From the NCBI RefSeq assembly GCF_964340395.1, contig NC_135554.1, positions 10,785,475 to 10,849,474 of the forward strand: 64,000 nucleotides of DNA. Reading direction: 5' to 3'. Origin of the DNA: Glandiceps talaboti. Taxonomy: Eukaryota; Hemichordata; Enteropneusta; Spengelidae. Position numbers and translations under genes: made by a program. The notes under the pieces were generated by a model. It did no database searches. It was given only the letters and a program-made list of their open reading frames with translations, and was not told the DNA's origin. Positions 1-18,446 of this stretch are shown here, in pieces. How positions within the stretch are numbered: the stretch's first letter is position 1; each line of letters starts with the position of its first letter.

Positions 1-779
1 GATGATAACCGTGACCATATTACTTGTAATAAGTCCTGTTGTTTGAAAACATCAAGTATTTGAGTTCCCTGAATGAACATCGCTACTTATAAGGATACCA
101 CTGGTCTGTCATTCATGATGTTTATAAAAATGTAAAGAAGAAAAAACAAATTAACAATAAAGTCTATTTGCTGCAACCAATTTAGTCTGACGAGTTACAC
201 AAGGGGTTCCATACACTTGGATGTCATGTTTATAGATTATTACTAGTCCTTAACTCAAGTTACAAGACTATGGTGACAAAGGTCTCATATTCAATTACTT
301 CTAATGTTCACCACCGTAGAAATCCATTACAACAGTAGCACTACAGAAGAGGTTTTCGGGATCACAAGCCGCTAATTTATTTTGTGGTTTAATTTGCTCA
401 TACGGAAAACAGGTGAATGATAAAATATAAAATTTACATTAAATTAAAGAAGAAATGGCTGTATTAGTATTCTATTTCTTTTACTTTTTTACTTTGCTCA
501 GAAATTTAATGAGCAAAGCCAAACTAGAGCGGGTGTAAAGCCGAAATGTAGATTTGGTAGGTCGTTAAATAAATAAATAATGAAGATAAAAACGTGAAAA
601 CAGAAATAGTGCAAAAGCATCTAGTTGTGGATATCTTTTAACGTTTAATTTCACCCAACAAATGCAGAAGCTATATATCATGCATTTTATTGTTTATCAT
701 TATAGTATAAAGAATTTTAAGATTAATATGAACTTCTTCACAAAATTCGCACTGAATTTTCCAAGCGTAATTATTTTAA

Positions 780-918
<139 letters not shown>

Positions 919-979
919 ATATTGTTACTTCTTGCATTTCTAATATTGTTTTGAGTACAAAGATGATTAAACATTTTAC

Positions 980-1565
980 CTGATTGGGTATCATTGACTT
1001 CACACGCCGTACGTATTGTCTCATCAGTCCAAGACTCCAGGCATCCATGGGTAATCCAAACACCAATTGTTCCTGTAGCTAATTTCTGACATGTCGTGCG
1101 AGGGCCAGGTTTGCTATCACTGTCAGTGTCTTCAAAGGAGATATGGCCAAACATAGCCGAAGAGGATTGTACAAAGTTTATATCGCCAGAGTTTAAAGAA
1201 CAAGCGCTGTAGTAGTCATGGCAACAATCTCCGAACAGTATACATAAGGTATCGCAGTTACATACGAAGTCTTTCACTTCTATTGTAAGGAGATGAAATT
1301 CGTTGCATCTCGTGCCACTCTTGGTAAAACAGCTATCGAAGCGTTGCCTCTCTGGAAACTTTTCGCAACGTACGTCTATGCTATCGGTCGCGAGTCTTTC
1401 ATCCGCCTCTGTAGACGTCGGTATCGCTGTGGTGATAGTGCCTTCTTGAGGAAGAGACGTATTTGAATCTCCACTCGGAGAGGGTAAACGGTTAACCTTA
1501 CCTTGGCAACGCCAAGATATATAACACAAGTAAAGAACTGTGAGACATCTTAACAGCTTCATCAT
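980..1565 (-). CDS. Duplicate copy of receptor exon 1 (signal peptide and somatomedin-B)
   Basis: On the minus strand, bases 1565 to 980 encode the same 195 residues as 10654-11239, with no difference in the translated product. It starts ATGATGAAG and ends at the same splice donor, with the intron GT at 979-978. The eight somatomedin-B cysteines are intact. The matching second exon would lie before the window start, so whether this is a complete second receptor gene or an orphan exon cannot be decided here. Downstream of the donor the frame only reads through intron and the GA/CT run, which is not coding. Confidence 0.7.
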
Positions 1566-2679
1566 TTGTTAAGTCTGGAAGAGATAAAAACGGAGTGATT
1601 GTTGAATAAAAGGACGTGCTTTGGCCCACACGTATTTCTAAAACAAGTAAAATATGAGATAACATACTTAATTTGTTTCATATGTTCTTATGGAAAGAGC
1701 TAAAACAAGATGAACATAACTCCCGTGTTAAAGATTAGAAGTTTCTGCCGGCTTGTTATTGTATATAGAACACAGCATGTACTAATAAGAACGAATATGA
1801 CGAAAGAATATGCCTAAATATCTTATAACCCCCTAAAACCTTTGAAAGGGTCACTTTTACCTGGCCGAGGTGGAATTAACTGTGATCTTTCACACTAATA
1901 CGGCTAGTATTTCTATTAATTAATAGCATGAAGCAGTGGGTAATGACCCGCTAAAACTTTTCGGTTGTCAACTTGTGCGTAAACCATGCAAGCTCCTTAT
2001 TTTTGTATATTTGTATTGTTCAAAATTCAAATTCATATGTGGTTGAGGCTTATAACTGTATTGATAAAGTATACTTGAATGTCGCGCTGACACAGAATGT
2101 TGAAAAATATATTACTTGTCAAATGTGTATAAACGGTTTTATGTTGCTGTTATTTTACAAAAAAAAATAATTGTTCAAATTCTTTTGGATGATATTGGCT
2201 TAGTACATAATATATAACACATACCTCTTTAGTGAATTCGAATACAATGGCTGTTGATCGGGAGGAAGATGATCTTAGTTGGTTAGAATCTTAGATAGGT
2301 AAGAAGTCTTCTAGTATAGATTGATGCACGGACCCTGTACAGCGGTGTTGTGGTAACATCGAACAAGGGAAGGTGTTTTTTATAAGACGTGCGTGGGTAG
2401 GGTTTAGTGTTGTTTGTGGTGGTGGTGGTGGTGGGGATTATGAATATTCTTTATCATAAATTTGCATTAGAGTATTAAGATTAGTTCTATCTTGTGAATA
2501 AATGTTAATGATTAACGATCCTCTAAATGTACAAAGTCAGTGCTAGTGAACTATGCATATGTAAAGACAAAATATGCTTATTTTGTTAGATTAACATACT
2601 AATGAATACCACTCAACGAAACAACACACATGACAAACATACAAACAAAACAAGCAAACAAACTAACACAATAAAAGAA

Positions 2680-2735
2680 ACAGCCAACCAACCAACCAAC
2701 AAACCAACCAACCAACAAACAAACAAGCAAGCAAG
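2680..2735. repeat. AACC/AAAC/AAGC tetranucleotide tract
   Basis: Imperfect runs of AACC, AAAC and GCAA units, mirrored at about 9485-9545 in the right arm. It produces spurious open frames on both strands. Confidence 0.85.
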
Positions 2736-2816
2736 CAAGCAAGTAAGAAGAAAGAAAAACGCGCTCGCGCGCACACACTCACACACATACATACACCTGC
2801 GAAAACATGACATAAG

Positions 2817-3600
2817 GGTGCATTCAGTAATTACAAGGTGGAGGGCCGGGGGAAATTAGGCTAGAACTGTTGTGTAAAATGTTACTTTCCCCCGACTCCG
2901 TTATTAAGTGTGGCCCTCCCTTAACTTTCTTTTTTTAAAACGTAACCCTCCCTCTATTTAAAACATGAGTTAAATGCTGTCAGATATGTTAAAGGACACA
3001 AGTCCCTGAATCAGTTGTAAGGACTTCATCCCAACGCTGCCACCAGTGTTGACAGTTTTAAAGGCATTGGATAATTTCCTACTACTACCACCATGTGGAT
3101 GTGTGTGTGAAAGCACTACATTAACAAATACCTGTGTTTGGATCTCGTTGGCTGAGTTGAAGGCCACAATTCAACTCCCAATGATTAGATTGGCATACTC
3201 CTGACTTCATCAACATCTACACAACATTATCCCTAGTATCTTACCCAACTGCTCCTGTTTTACAATGTGAGACCCACTCCTCTCCCCTTAAAAAAACTGA
3301 CAATTAATGTATTACATTGTTGTCAGCAGCAATATGATATAGGTTGATATCATGGTATCTAACCCTAACCGTAAACCTAACCCGATTGGCAGCAATGGTA
3401 TTTGGAACTGGTGGCAGTGATGGGATGACAAAAAACATAACAAGGCAATGTTAGGCAATACAATGAGTCAAAGTAAAATGTGACCCCCCTTATCCCTCAT
3501 TCTCTAAAACATGACCCTCCCCCAAAAGCCGATTTGTGACCCACCCATTCCCCCGGCACCCCTCCTTGTAAATACAGAAAGCTCCCTGAACACGTATGTG
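2817..3600. mobile_element. Candidate foldback or MITE-like element (left arm)
   Basis: The left end reads 'cattcagtaattacaagg' followed by a G-rich stretch. The right end, near 3560-3600, is an imperfect inverse of it ('ccccggcacccctccttgta', then 'aatacagaaagctccctgaa'). Internal CCCTCCC-rich segments repeat in both orientations, as in foldback elements. The same end occurs alone at about 3818-3970. No open reading frame resembles a transposase. The superfamily is not assigned and no clean target duplication was found. The mirror copy lies at about 8630-9415. Confidence 0.45.
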
Positions 3601-3817
3601 TCCTGCGTTCAAGTCAATAACCCTTATCAGACAATTCAAGTCGTTATGACAGAACCATCGCTTAGGCTCAGGAATTTGATAGTAATGAACACGGAATACT
3701 CATTGATTTGACACTGTTGGTGATAATTACGAAACCGTTGGAGAAGAAATAAAAACATTTTTATGAAGCTAAATTAAATTGAATGAAACGAAAGCAATGG
3801 TATCAATATCAATAAGG

Positions 3818-3970
3818 CAGCATTCAGTAATTACAAGGGGGGGGGGTCCAGGAGAAACTAAGTCCTGTTTGTGGAATAAAATGTTACCCTCCCCTTATAG
3901 TCCATTGCGCTAAAAATTGACCTTCCCTCAATTTCTATTCTCTAGAATATGGCCCTCCCCTGCTCAAATA
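3818..3970. repeat. Solo end-like copy of the CCCTCCC-rich element
   Basis: This begins 'cattcagtaattacaagg', a poly-G stretch and 'tccaggag', then several CCCTCCCC-type blocks, matching the end of the candidate element at 2817-3600. Mirrored at about 8260-8412. Confidence 0.45.
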
Positions 3971-4010
3971 ATTTATTCCAATGACAAAAAAACAACAGCA
4001 TTTTAACACC

Positions 4011-4148
4011 GACTCTCTGTGGTGTAGTTGTTAGAGCTCACGATTAGTAACCAGGAGCTCCTGGGTTCGAATCCCACTAGAGACAGGTAAATTTTCTGTG
4101 GTAAGATCCCATCACTTTGATAGTTTAAAAAAAGAAAAAAAGAAAAAG
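4011..4148 (+). mobile_element. tRNA-derived SINE (left-arm copy)
   Basis: The head (4011-4084) has an A-box-like 'tggtgtagttgttagagc' and a perfect B-box 'ggttcgaatcc', as in the internal promoter of tRNA genes. The acceptor stem pairs at only about five of seven positions and the anticodon arm does not fold, so this is not a working tRNA. A short tRNA-unrelated body and an A-rich tail (about 4125-4148, A7G-type repeats) follow, which is SINE architecture. No clear target duplication was identified. Confidence 0.6.
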
Positions 4149-4765
4149 GCATTTGTTGTTTCCCATTTTTACCACCACTACAGTTTACGTTTGTGCAATG
4201 CCTGTGTTTGGATCTAATTTGCTAAACTGACTGTCCGACCCATTATTTTTAAGATATGGCAATGAAAAACATAGATATAGTACGGTTACCCCTTAGTATT
4301 ATTTTATCTTTGGAGCCAGGATCATTCTTTTGGACAAATTAATAACTCTACCAGACATTTGTTTTTCACAACTACCCACTCTAAACGTATTGAGTCTAGA
4401 CATGTGCAAAATAATACCACTCTAATCAGCAAACATAATCCAATTTACTTTTAGTTGCTAAGATACCAATCAACTACTAGTAGTATTTTGAAAACGTCTT
4501 TACAACTGATTGCCAAACTAATTTCATTAGTCACAAAGCTTTTGTTTGTAAATATGTAACGTGTCAATTTCGTTACACCATAAAAACCAAGGGTATACGA
4601 TGTGCTCTATCTCATATAATCGTAAAACAAAATCAGATTCCCGTTCTTTTGTGGCTTCCTTGTTAATTTGTCAGATGGGAAATCTAAAATATAAAGATGA
4701 TTACCACACAATATACACGGGATAACTATTTTGTCACATCATTCGGACAGACAAACAGGCAGCCA

Positions 4766-4910
4766 AACAAACAAACAAACAAACAAACAAACAAACAAAC
4801 AGACAGACAGACACACAGACACACAGACAGACAGACAGACAGATAGACAGACAGACAGACAGACATACAGAAAGAAAGACAGACAGACAAACAAACAGAC
4901 AAATAAACAT
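4766..4910. repeat. AAAC and CAGA tetranucleotide microsatellite (left arm)
   Basis: Runs of AAAC followed by CAGA with interruptions. The mirror at about 7320-7470 (GTCT/GTTT) differs in unit number and interruptions, so the arms have diverged here. It creates long spurious open frames. Confidence 0.95.
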
Positions 4911-5778
4911 CACGATCGTACCCCCCTCCTTTGGCAGGCGGATTGCAGTCTTCTTCCCGCCATTTTTGGACACATTTTTAGTGGTAAAAAGTGAAAAATA
5001 AGAAGCACATTCGATACTTTTATTCACTGTGTATGAACCTAGGATAATTCATACAAGCACTTCCGCTCCTGTATTGATTCCATTTTCAAACAAAATCTTC
5101 TTGCTTCCAGTCACAGTATATTCTCTTTATTGACAGTTAAAGTAGGTGTAAACATACGCCAACACTGTATAATAAGTGTTCGATCAAAATTACTAGACAT
5201 CTCTCCTACTGTTTACAATCTTCAAATACGAACTACTAATGTAATGAACTGTATTACCTTGCTTGACAGTTGTCTACATTATGCATGTCCATAAAATGTT
5301 CAAAACAGATCCATTGAAATTAAAATCGTTTTGTAGGATGAGAAGTAAAATTACTCAAACCCCTCTTCCCACCCCCAAAGTAAAATAATTTAGTCTTTTA
5401 ATCTATATTGAACTATTGATCTCGCCCCTAAGGTAAACAACACTTTAATCAAAACATTGTTTAGTTCGTCGCCAGAGCAAACGAAAGTTGGGTCGTATTA
5501 GTAATGAAACGTTGGTGGCGGAAGTAGAAATAAGAAGCCACAAATAGTGTTGATACGAAAGCTTATATTTGATTTTAGTCGGATGTTTCTTGTTAGTATG
5601 GATAAATAGCAATAATTATGTAAGAAAAAGGGATTTGACCACAACATAACTTCAGTGTTAGAGTGATTGGTTCGCTACTATTGCAGATATAGTAATCTGA
5701 GCTACATGTACAAGATTTGCTTTTAAAATTATCACCATATTATGCATATTAATAACCTTTGATGTGTATATTATTTTA

Positions 5779-6455
5779 AATTTTGAATAGAAAGCTTGGA
5801 TTTACTAGTAAAGACTAGAGACTTATAAGGAACATCTTTCAAGGTTGTGATATGTATGGGGAATTTTGAATCACACTATCCCCAGTGTTCACACTAGTCT
5901 TTCAAATATGATTTGTAAGAAGACCCGTTTGGGTGCAGTGGCTACCGACAGAGTCTTCAATATTCTCATCCTGGTTTGAGACTGTTACAGAACCTCTATC
6001 TCCAACCACAGTCTGTATCGAAAATAAGAGCAGGACGTCGTTACATTTAGTGGTCAGAGAATGTGAGTCCGGTTAGAGGGGGTGAATCTAAGCCCAATGT
6101 TGCTATGGCGCAGTGTATAAATTACTACAACTCGTGGACGCATAACTAACTTGGCCAATTGACAGAAACTTCAGGTTGCTAAACTTGATGCAAAATCTAC
6201 AACAAAATACAATCATATATGTGACAATTTTGTGAAATATTGAACAGCAAAGCCTTGTTGATTTCCATAGGTTATAATGTACAAGCAGTTCAAATTTTTT
6301 TCATTGAACTATCAACATGTCTTGGTCGACAATTCAGCATGTACGTTGTAACCTATGTAAATAATTTGATGTACCAAGCTGATAAACATTTTTGGTCAAA
6401 CCCCCTGTTGGTCTTCATCCTGTTCTTTAACAGAAATCCGAAAATATAAATTTGT
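5779..6455. other. Single-copy loop between the palindrome arms
   Basis: About 677 bp separate the arms. From about 5870 onward the loop matches a diverged third copy at 16870-17330 and then 17985-18060, in the same orientation. Shared landmarks include 'accgacagagtcttcaa', 'cacagtctgtatcgaaaat' and 'gctgataaacatttttggtc'. No gene is recognisable; the 69-codon open frame at 6240-6449 has no family features. Confidence 0.8.
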
Positions 6456-7319
6456 TAAAATAATATACACATCAAAGGTTATTAATATGCATAATATGGT
6501 GATAATTTTAAAAGCAAATCTTGTACATGTAGCTCAGATTACTATATCTGCAATAGTAGCGAACCAATCACTCTAACACTGAAGTTATGTTGTGGTCAAA
6601 TCCCTTTTTCTTACATAATTATTGCTATTTATCCATACTAACAAGAAACATCCGACTAAAATCAAGTATAAGCTTTCGTATCAACACTATTTGTGGCTTC
6701 TTATGTCCACTTCCGCCACCAACGTTTCATTACTAATACGACCCAACTTTCGTTTGCTCTGGCGACGAACTAAACAATGTTTTGATTAAAGTGTTGTTTA
6801 CCTTAGGGGCGAGATCAATAGTTCAATATAGATTAAAAGACTAAATTATTTTACTTTGGGGGTGGGAAGAGGGGTTTGAGTAATTTTACTTCTCATCCTA
6901 CAAAACGATTTTAATTTCAATGGATCTGTTTTGAACATTTTATGGACATGCATAATGTAGACAACTGTCAAGCAAGGTAATACAGTTCATTACATTAGTA
7001 GTTCGTATTTGAAGATTGTAAACAGTAGGAGAGATGTCTAGTAATTTTGATCGAACACTTATTATACAGTGTTGGCGTATGTTTACACCTACTTTAACTG
7101 TCAATAAAGAGAATATACTGTGACTGGAAGCAAGAAGATTTTGTTTGAAAATGGAATCAATACAGGAGCGGAAGTGCTTGTATGAATTATCCTAGGTTCA
7201 TACACAGTGAATAAAAGTATCGAATGTGCTTCTTATTTTTCACTTTTTACCACTAAAAATGTGTCCAAAAATGGCGGGAAGAAGACTGCAATCCGCCTGC
7301 CAAAGGAGGGGGGTACGAT

Positions 7320-7362
7320 CGTGATGTTTATTTGTCTGTTTGTTTGTCTGTCTGTCTTTCTT

Positions 7363-7393
<31 letters not shown>

Positions 7394-7470
7394 GTCTGTC
7401 TGTCTGTCTGTCTGTGTGTCTGTCTGTCTGTCTGTCTGTTTGTTTGTTTGTTTGTTTGTTTGTTTGGCTG
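7320..7470. repeat. GTCT and GTTT tetranucleotide microsatellite (right arm)
   Basis: Right-arm counterpart of 4766-4910, with a different repeat count. Confidence 0.95.
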
Positions 7471-8081
7471 CCTGTTTGTCTGTCCGAATGATGTGACAAA
7501 ATAGTTATCCCGTGTATATTGTGTGGTAATCATCTTTATATTTTAGATTTCCCATCTGACAAATTAACAAGGAAGCCACAAAAGAACGGGAATCTGATTT
7601 TGTTTTACGATTATATGAGATAGAGCACATCGTATACCCTTGGTTTTTATGGTGTAACGAAATTGACACGTTACATATTTACAAACAAAAGCTTTGTGAC
7701 TAATGAAATTAGTTTGGCAATCAGTTGTAAAGACGTTTTCAAAATACTACTAGTAGTTGATTGGTATCTTAGCAACTAAAAGTAAATTGGATTATGTTTG
7801 CTGATTAGAGTGGTATTATTTTGCACATGTCTAGACTCAATACGTTTAGAGTGGGTAGTTGTGAAAAACAAATGTCTGGTAGAGTTATTAATTTGTCCAA
7901 AAGAATGATCCTGGCTCCAAAGATAAAATAATACTAAGGGGTAACCGTACTATATCTATGTTTTTCATTGCCATATCTTAAAAATAATGGGTCGGACAGT
8001 CAGTTTAGCAAATTAGATCCAAACACAGGCATTGCACAAACGTAAACTGTAGTGGTGGTAAAAATGGGAAACAACAAATGC

Positions 8082-8219
8082 CTTTTTCTTTTTTTCTTTT
8101 TTTAAACTATCAAAGTGATGGGATCTTACCACAGAAAATTTACCTGTCTCTAGTGGGATTCGAACCCAGGAGCTCCTGGTTACTAATCGTGAGCTCTAAC
8201 AACTACACCACAGAGAGTC
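8082..8219 (-). mobile_element. tRNA-derived SINE (right-arm copy)
   Basis: Reverse complement of the SINE at 4011-4148, with the same A box, B box and A-rich tail (T-rich on the + strand at 8082-8106). It was duplicated with the palindrome arm rather than inserted independently. Confidence 0.6.
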
Positions 8220-10653
8220 GGTGTTAAAATGTTGTTGTTTTTTTGTCATTGGAATAAATTATTTGAGCAGGGGAGGGCCATATTCTAGAGAATAGAAATT
8301 GAGGGAAGGTCAATTTTTAGCGCAATGGACTATAAGGGGAGGGTAACATTTTATTCCACAAACAGGACTTAGTTTCTCCTGGACCCCCCCCCTTGTAATT
8401 ACTGAATGCTGCCTTATTGATATTGATACCATTGCTTTCGTTTCATTCAATTTAATTTAGCTTCATAAAAATGTTTTTATTTCTTCTCCAACGGTTTCGT
8501 AATTATCACCAACAGTGTCAAATCAATGAGTATTCCGTGTTCATTACTATCAAATTCCTGAGCCTAAGCGATGGTTCTGTCATAACGACTTGAATTGTCT
8601 GATAAGGGTTATTGACTTGAACGCAGGACACATACGTGTTCAGGGAGCTTTCTGTATTTACAAGGAGGGGTGCCGGGGGAATGGGTGGGTCACAAATCGG
8701 CTTTTGGGGGAGGGTCATGTTTTAGAGAATGAGGGATAAGGGGGGTCACATTTTACTTTGACTCATTGTATTGCCTAACATTGCCTTGTTATGTTTTTTG
8801 TCATCCCATCACTGCCACCAGTTCCAAATACCATTGCTGCCAATCGGGTTAGGTTTACGGTTAGGGTTAGATACCATGATATCAACCTATATCATATTGC
8901 TGCTGACAACAATGTAATACATTAATTGTCAGTTTTTTTAAGGGGAGAGGAGTGGGTCTCACATTGTAAAACAGGAGCAGTTGGGTAAGATACTAGGGAT
9001 AATGTTGTGTAGATGTTGATGAAGTCAGGAGTATGCCAATCTAATCATTGGGAGTTGAATTGTGGCCTTCAACTCAGCCAACGAGATCCAAACACAGGTA
9101 TTTGTTAATGTAGTGCTTTCACACACACATCCACATGGTGGTAGTAGTAGGAAATTATCCAATGCCTTTAAAACTGTCAACACTGGTGGCAGCGTTGGGA
9201 TGAAGTCCTTACAACTGATTCAGGGACTTGTGTCCTTTAACATATCTGACAGCATTTAACTCATGTTTTAAATAGAGGGAGGGTTACGTTTTAAAAAAAG
9301 AAAGTTAAGGGAGGGCCACACTTAATAACGGAGTCGGGGGAAAGTCACATTTTACACAACAGTTCTAGCCTAATTTCCCCCGGCCCTCCACCTTGTAATT
9401 ACTGAATGCACCCTTATGTCATGTTTTCGCAGGTGTATGTATGTGTGTGAGTGTGTGCGCGCGAGCGCGTTTTTCTTTCTTCTTACTTGCTTGCTTGCTT
9501 GTTTGTTTGTTGGTTGGTTGGTTTGTTGGTTGGTTGGTTGGCTGTTTCTTTTATTGTGTTAGTTTGTTTGCTTGTTTTGTTTGTATGTTTGTCATGTGTG
9601 TTGTTTCGTTGAGTGGTATTCATTAGTATGTTAATCTAACAAAATAAGCATATTTTGTCTTTACGTATGCATAGTTCACTAGCACTGACTTTGTACATTT
9701 AGAGGATCGTTAATCATTAACATTTATTCACAAGATAGAACTAATCTTAATACTCTAATGCAAATTTATGATAAAGAATATTCATAATCCCCACCACCAC
9801 CACAAACAACACTAAACCCTACCCACGCACGTCTTATAAAAAACACCTTCCCTTGTTCGATGTTACCACAACACCGCTGTACAGGGTCCGTGCATCAATC
9901 TATACTAGAAGACTTCTTACCTATCTAAGATTCTAACCAACTAAGATCATCTTCCTCCCGATCAACAGCCATTGTATTCGAATTCACTAAAGAGGTATGT
10001 GTTATATATTATGTACTAAGCCAATATCATCCAAAAGAATTTGAACAATTATTTTTTTTTGTAAAATAACAGCAACATAAAACCGTTTATACACATTTGA
10101 CAAGTAATATATTTTTCAACATTCTGTGTCAGCGCGACATTCAAGTATACTTTATCAATACAGTTATAAGCCTCAACCACATATGAATTTGAATTTTGAA
10201 CAATACAAATATACAAAAATAAGGAGCTTGCATGGTTTACGCACAAGTTGACAACCGAAAAGTTTTAGCGGGTCATTACCCACTGCTTCATGCTATTAAT
10301 TAATAGAAATACTAGCCGTATTAGTGTGAAAGATCACAGTTAATTCCACCTCGGCCAGGTAAAAGTGACCCTTTCAAAGGTTTTAGGGGGTTATAAGATA
10401 TTTAGGCATATTCTTTCGTCATATTCGTTCTTATTAGTACATGCTGTGTTCTATATACAATAACAAGCCGGCAGAAACTTCTAATCTTTAACACGGGAGT
10501 TATGTTCATCTTGTTTTAGCTCTTTCCATAAGAACATATGAAACAAATTAAGTATGTTATCTCATATTTTACTTGTTTTAGAAATACGTGTGGGCCAAAG
10601 CACGTCCTTTTATTCAACAATCACTCCGTTTTTATCTCTTCCAGACTTAACAA

Positions 10654-15310
<4,657 letters not shown>

Positions 15311-15329
15311 TGGACATCAAACTGTCCCT

Positions 15330-15335
15330 AATAAA
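15330..15335 (+). promoter_or_regulatory. Candidate poly(A) signal of receptor gene
   Basis: AATAAA begins 20 bases after the stop codon, which would give a very short 3' UTR. A second AATAAA is at 16553-16558. The sequence alone does not say which is used. Confidence 0.35.
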
Positions 15336-16869
15336 ACGTCGGGAATCGATACAATTTGAGAGAGAGGCCACTCGTATATTTTACCTGGACAACGGGATAC
15401 TGGATACTGTTTGAAATTTTTAGGACTATCGGAAAGATCTTTGACAGGTTGAAAGCATACATTGAGGCTTATATTTTCCGAACATTATCAGTTGTGTTTT
15501 CCTTCTGTTACGCCAATTTTCTGTTCTAATAATCTAGAAGCATAAAAGAGATGCGCTCGCAAGCTACGCAGGCTATTTTAGCATGACCTGTACATGCTGT
15601 AGTCGAGAAAGAAATGCGATTCCGGGTTGTTGATCATAATCAGAGGGTTGGAGATTTCACTAGCTAATTTTGTCATATTGTCACATAATATTCCATTTCT
15701 TAAACATTTGGTACTGAAGAGACCGAGAGTGTACGATTTTAAACTCAGTTTAATTTATAGGGACGGAAATTCGTAACTTTGTGTATACCCAGTTGCATTT
15801 ACTATCTACGTTCATCTATATATCTTATTTACCAGTTAGGATCACAATACACTTCATATACAATATATAGTGTGAAGTTTGCGAACCATTTTTTCTGTTT
15901 TAAGTGAAAGGGAATGAAAACGAAATCTTGAAGTTCTAATTCTTCATCTTTGTGTATATTTACCTACAAGCTCTTATTATGTTTACATGTATATCGCTCT
16001 TCAGTGTTACTTTGACGATGCTGTATTCCCTATGATCTCACATACATATGTGTCACCTAGTTGAAAATGTGGAAAGCAGTGATATGTTTAGATGAACTTC
16101 AACATAGTACAGTGTCACTGTTAGCATTTTCCTATAACTATTTTGTCTTTATCGTTAACGAATATGATGTAAACGCATGAAAGTACAACCTTGGGTAATC
16201 CAAAATGTTTGCCAGTAAAGAAAGAATCTTCAATTTCTCGGTTCAAGTCACCGTTCTGCCTTCCAGGAGATTTGTCCTCTAGAACATTATCTCCAAAACA
16301 GAATAACAATAATTACAAATATAAAGTTTCTCTCACTGTTTGATATTAGCAATGTGGATGATTCTTTCAAAAGGTGAGCGTCATTGTCGAGGGTATATGT
16401 CATGTTGTCATAAACAACTTTAAGATCGTATTATAACTTTATATACTAGTTTCAGTAGTTGTAGCTCAGACTTTCTCTACACTGGTCTGTGATTGTAGGT
16501 ATTCTATAATAATTTTCTCTATAGTGTCATGATGTCCTACATTGCTGTTTTCAATAAAATGGATTAACCATCTATCTATATCTCCTCAATTTCTTTAGTG
16601 TTTGAACTGTAAAATTCATGATGATCAGACTGCAAGCGAGTAGAGTTCATCCACAATAGAAATTCCCCACAGCTAGTTCTCTTTTACTCACTAACTTATC
16701 ATATGGCTATAGCTAATATTTAGATTCCCCTATATGGATATGCTACAACCGTTTCATACGACAAACTTTTACAGTTGGCATGTAACGTTGCCTAAAAGAC
16801 TGATATTGCTTCCTGAACAAACTAGAACACGAGGTTTGTCCGTCTACTTGGATCTTAACTCAAAACGAT
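15336..16869. other. Intergenic or receptor 3' UTR, nothing recognised
   Basis: AT-rich DNA without tandem repeats, RNA genes or coding potential that I can support. It contains one further AATAAA (16553-16558). The 62-codon minus-strand frame at 16121-16309 shows no motifs. Confidence 0.5.
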
Positions 16870-18280
16870 ACAGTATCCCTAGTGTTCGCTACGAGTCTTT
16901 CAAATATGACTTGCAGTAAGACCTGGGTGCAACGACTACCGACAGAGTCTTCAAAATTCTCATCCTAGTTTGCGACTGTTGGATTATCTTTGACCACAGT
17001 CTGTATCGAAAATAAGAGCAACACTTCGTAATTTAATTTCTTGCCAGAGAATGTGAGTCCCCAAGGGATCGATGATCGAGTCCGGTTATAGGGGGTACAT
17101 CTAAGCACAACGTTGCTATGGCGCAGTGTATGAATAACTACAGCTGTGGACACATTCCTAACTTGACCAATTAACAAAAGGTTGCTAAATATAATGCAAA
17201 ATCTACCGTAAAATACATATACATGACAATTTTGTAAAATATTGGACAACAAAGCCTAGTTCATTTTCATTGGTTATAATAAACAAGCAGTTTTTTGCAT
17301 TGAGCTTTAATTCGACGTGGCTTGGTCAAGTTTCGCTACATAAAAAACAGTGATTGAGATCTCCAATTATTGTGTTTAGGATCAATATATACTGGTTATG
17401 ATTAGGGCTACTAGCATTTAGATATCAACCTATAAACCGTGTTCAAGTCAGGCAGCCTATTTATCCCCTCGAGCGGTCTCGGACAGTAATTAGTAGGACC
17501 CCCTGAATGCATCTGTCGCTATAACTTTGCTGCACGAGAAATGAAATAAAATATTTCCATTTGGTGTTTTAAGGTATATCGGAATCGTTTGAAGACTTCT
17601 GTGTGATTTTTTATATGATGGAAAATGTTCAGCGACGAGAAATATCGCGTTTGGTGGCACTAGCCGTTCCAGTGAGCTGAATATCACATACTGACTTGGT
17701 GAAGGAAACGAGCATATTTTTCTTATAACAAATTTTCGTAACATGCTCTTTAGTTAAGTTCTGGTACTGTCAATGTTTTCCATGACGATTTATTGTTGCA
17801 TATGGTCACAAAACGTAGCAACCTTTTCAGACGAACGTGTTGGCCTTCATGTAAACAGACATGGTCACGGTGAAAGCTTGACGCAGACACGTGTGCTTAG
17901 CACCTGTGCTAAGCATATTTGCATATCTCGCGAGATCTGTGACTCGATGTAAAAATCCTTTATTCAGCTTGTGCATTAACTAGTAGTAACCTATGCAACG
18001 AAGTTGATCTACCAAGCTGATAAACATTTTTGGTCAAAACTTCAGTTGGGTTTCACATAAAGTATAAATTTATTTTGGTAAGATAATACACACATCAAAA
18101 CTTTATGATATGCATAAATAATATGGTGATAAGCAAATCTTTTACATGTAGCTCAGACTACTGTATCTGCAATAGAAGCGAACTAGTCACTCTAACACTG
18201 AAGTCATGTTGTGGTCAAATCCCTTTTTCTAATATAATTATTGCCATTTACCCATAAGTTTACTAACAAGTATAGTCGTA
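16870..18280. repeat. Diverged third copy of palindrome loop and inner right arm, part 1
   Basis: 16870-17330 aligns with the loop at about 5870-6330, and 17985-18275 aligns with 6340-6650 across the loop/right-arm junction, in the same orientation. Shared words include 'ctaccgacagagtcttcaa', 'gctatggcgcagtgtat', 'caagctgataaacatttttg' and 'catgttgtggtcaaatccct'. Divergence is far higher than between the two arms. Between the two blocks lies about 650 bp of unrelated sequence (17335-17985). Confidence 0.85.
17335..17985. mobile_element. Insertion in third copy, carrying a dispersed repeat end
   Basis: Absent from the loop of the palindrome, so it was inserted here or lost there. Its last 130 bp (about 17862-17970) resemble 34205-34345, including the shared block 'gcatatttgcatatctcgcg' and 'agatctg'. 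No transposase frame or clear terminal repeat was found. Confidence 0.45.
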
Positions 18281-18446
18281 TAGTCTTTCTTTATTCCAAT
18301 AATGGAACATACCTCCGTTTATCCCCGGAGGAGGGTTACATCAATACATAAGAACGAATAAAGGAGGTCACGTGAGCCAAAAGCACAAAACAGCTGAGAA
18401 ATAAATATAATTTATATAAAAGACTACAATGCAAACAAACAGGAGA

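Noticed and set aside
3361-3390. Telomere-like TAACCC sequence
   Set aside because: Only two or three imperfect units; no array.
4011-4084. Functional tRNA gene
   Set aside because: A and B boxes are present, but the acceptor stem is mismatched, the anticodon arm does not fold, and an A-rich SINE tail follows.
4731-5027. Gln-Thr-Asp-Arg and Cys-Leu-Ser-Val frames, with mirrors at 7207-7533
   Set aside because: Translations of CAGA/AAAC tetranucleotide repeats in the palindrome arms.
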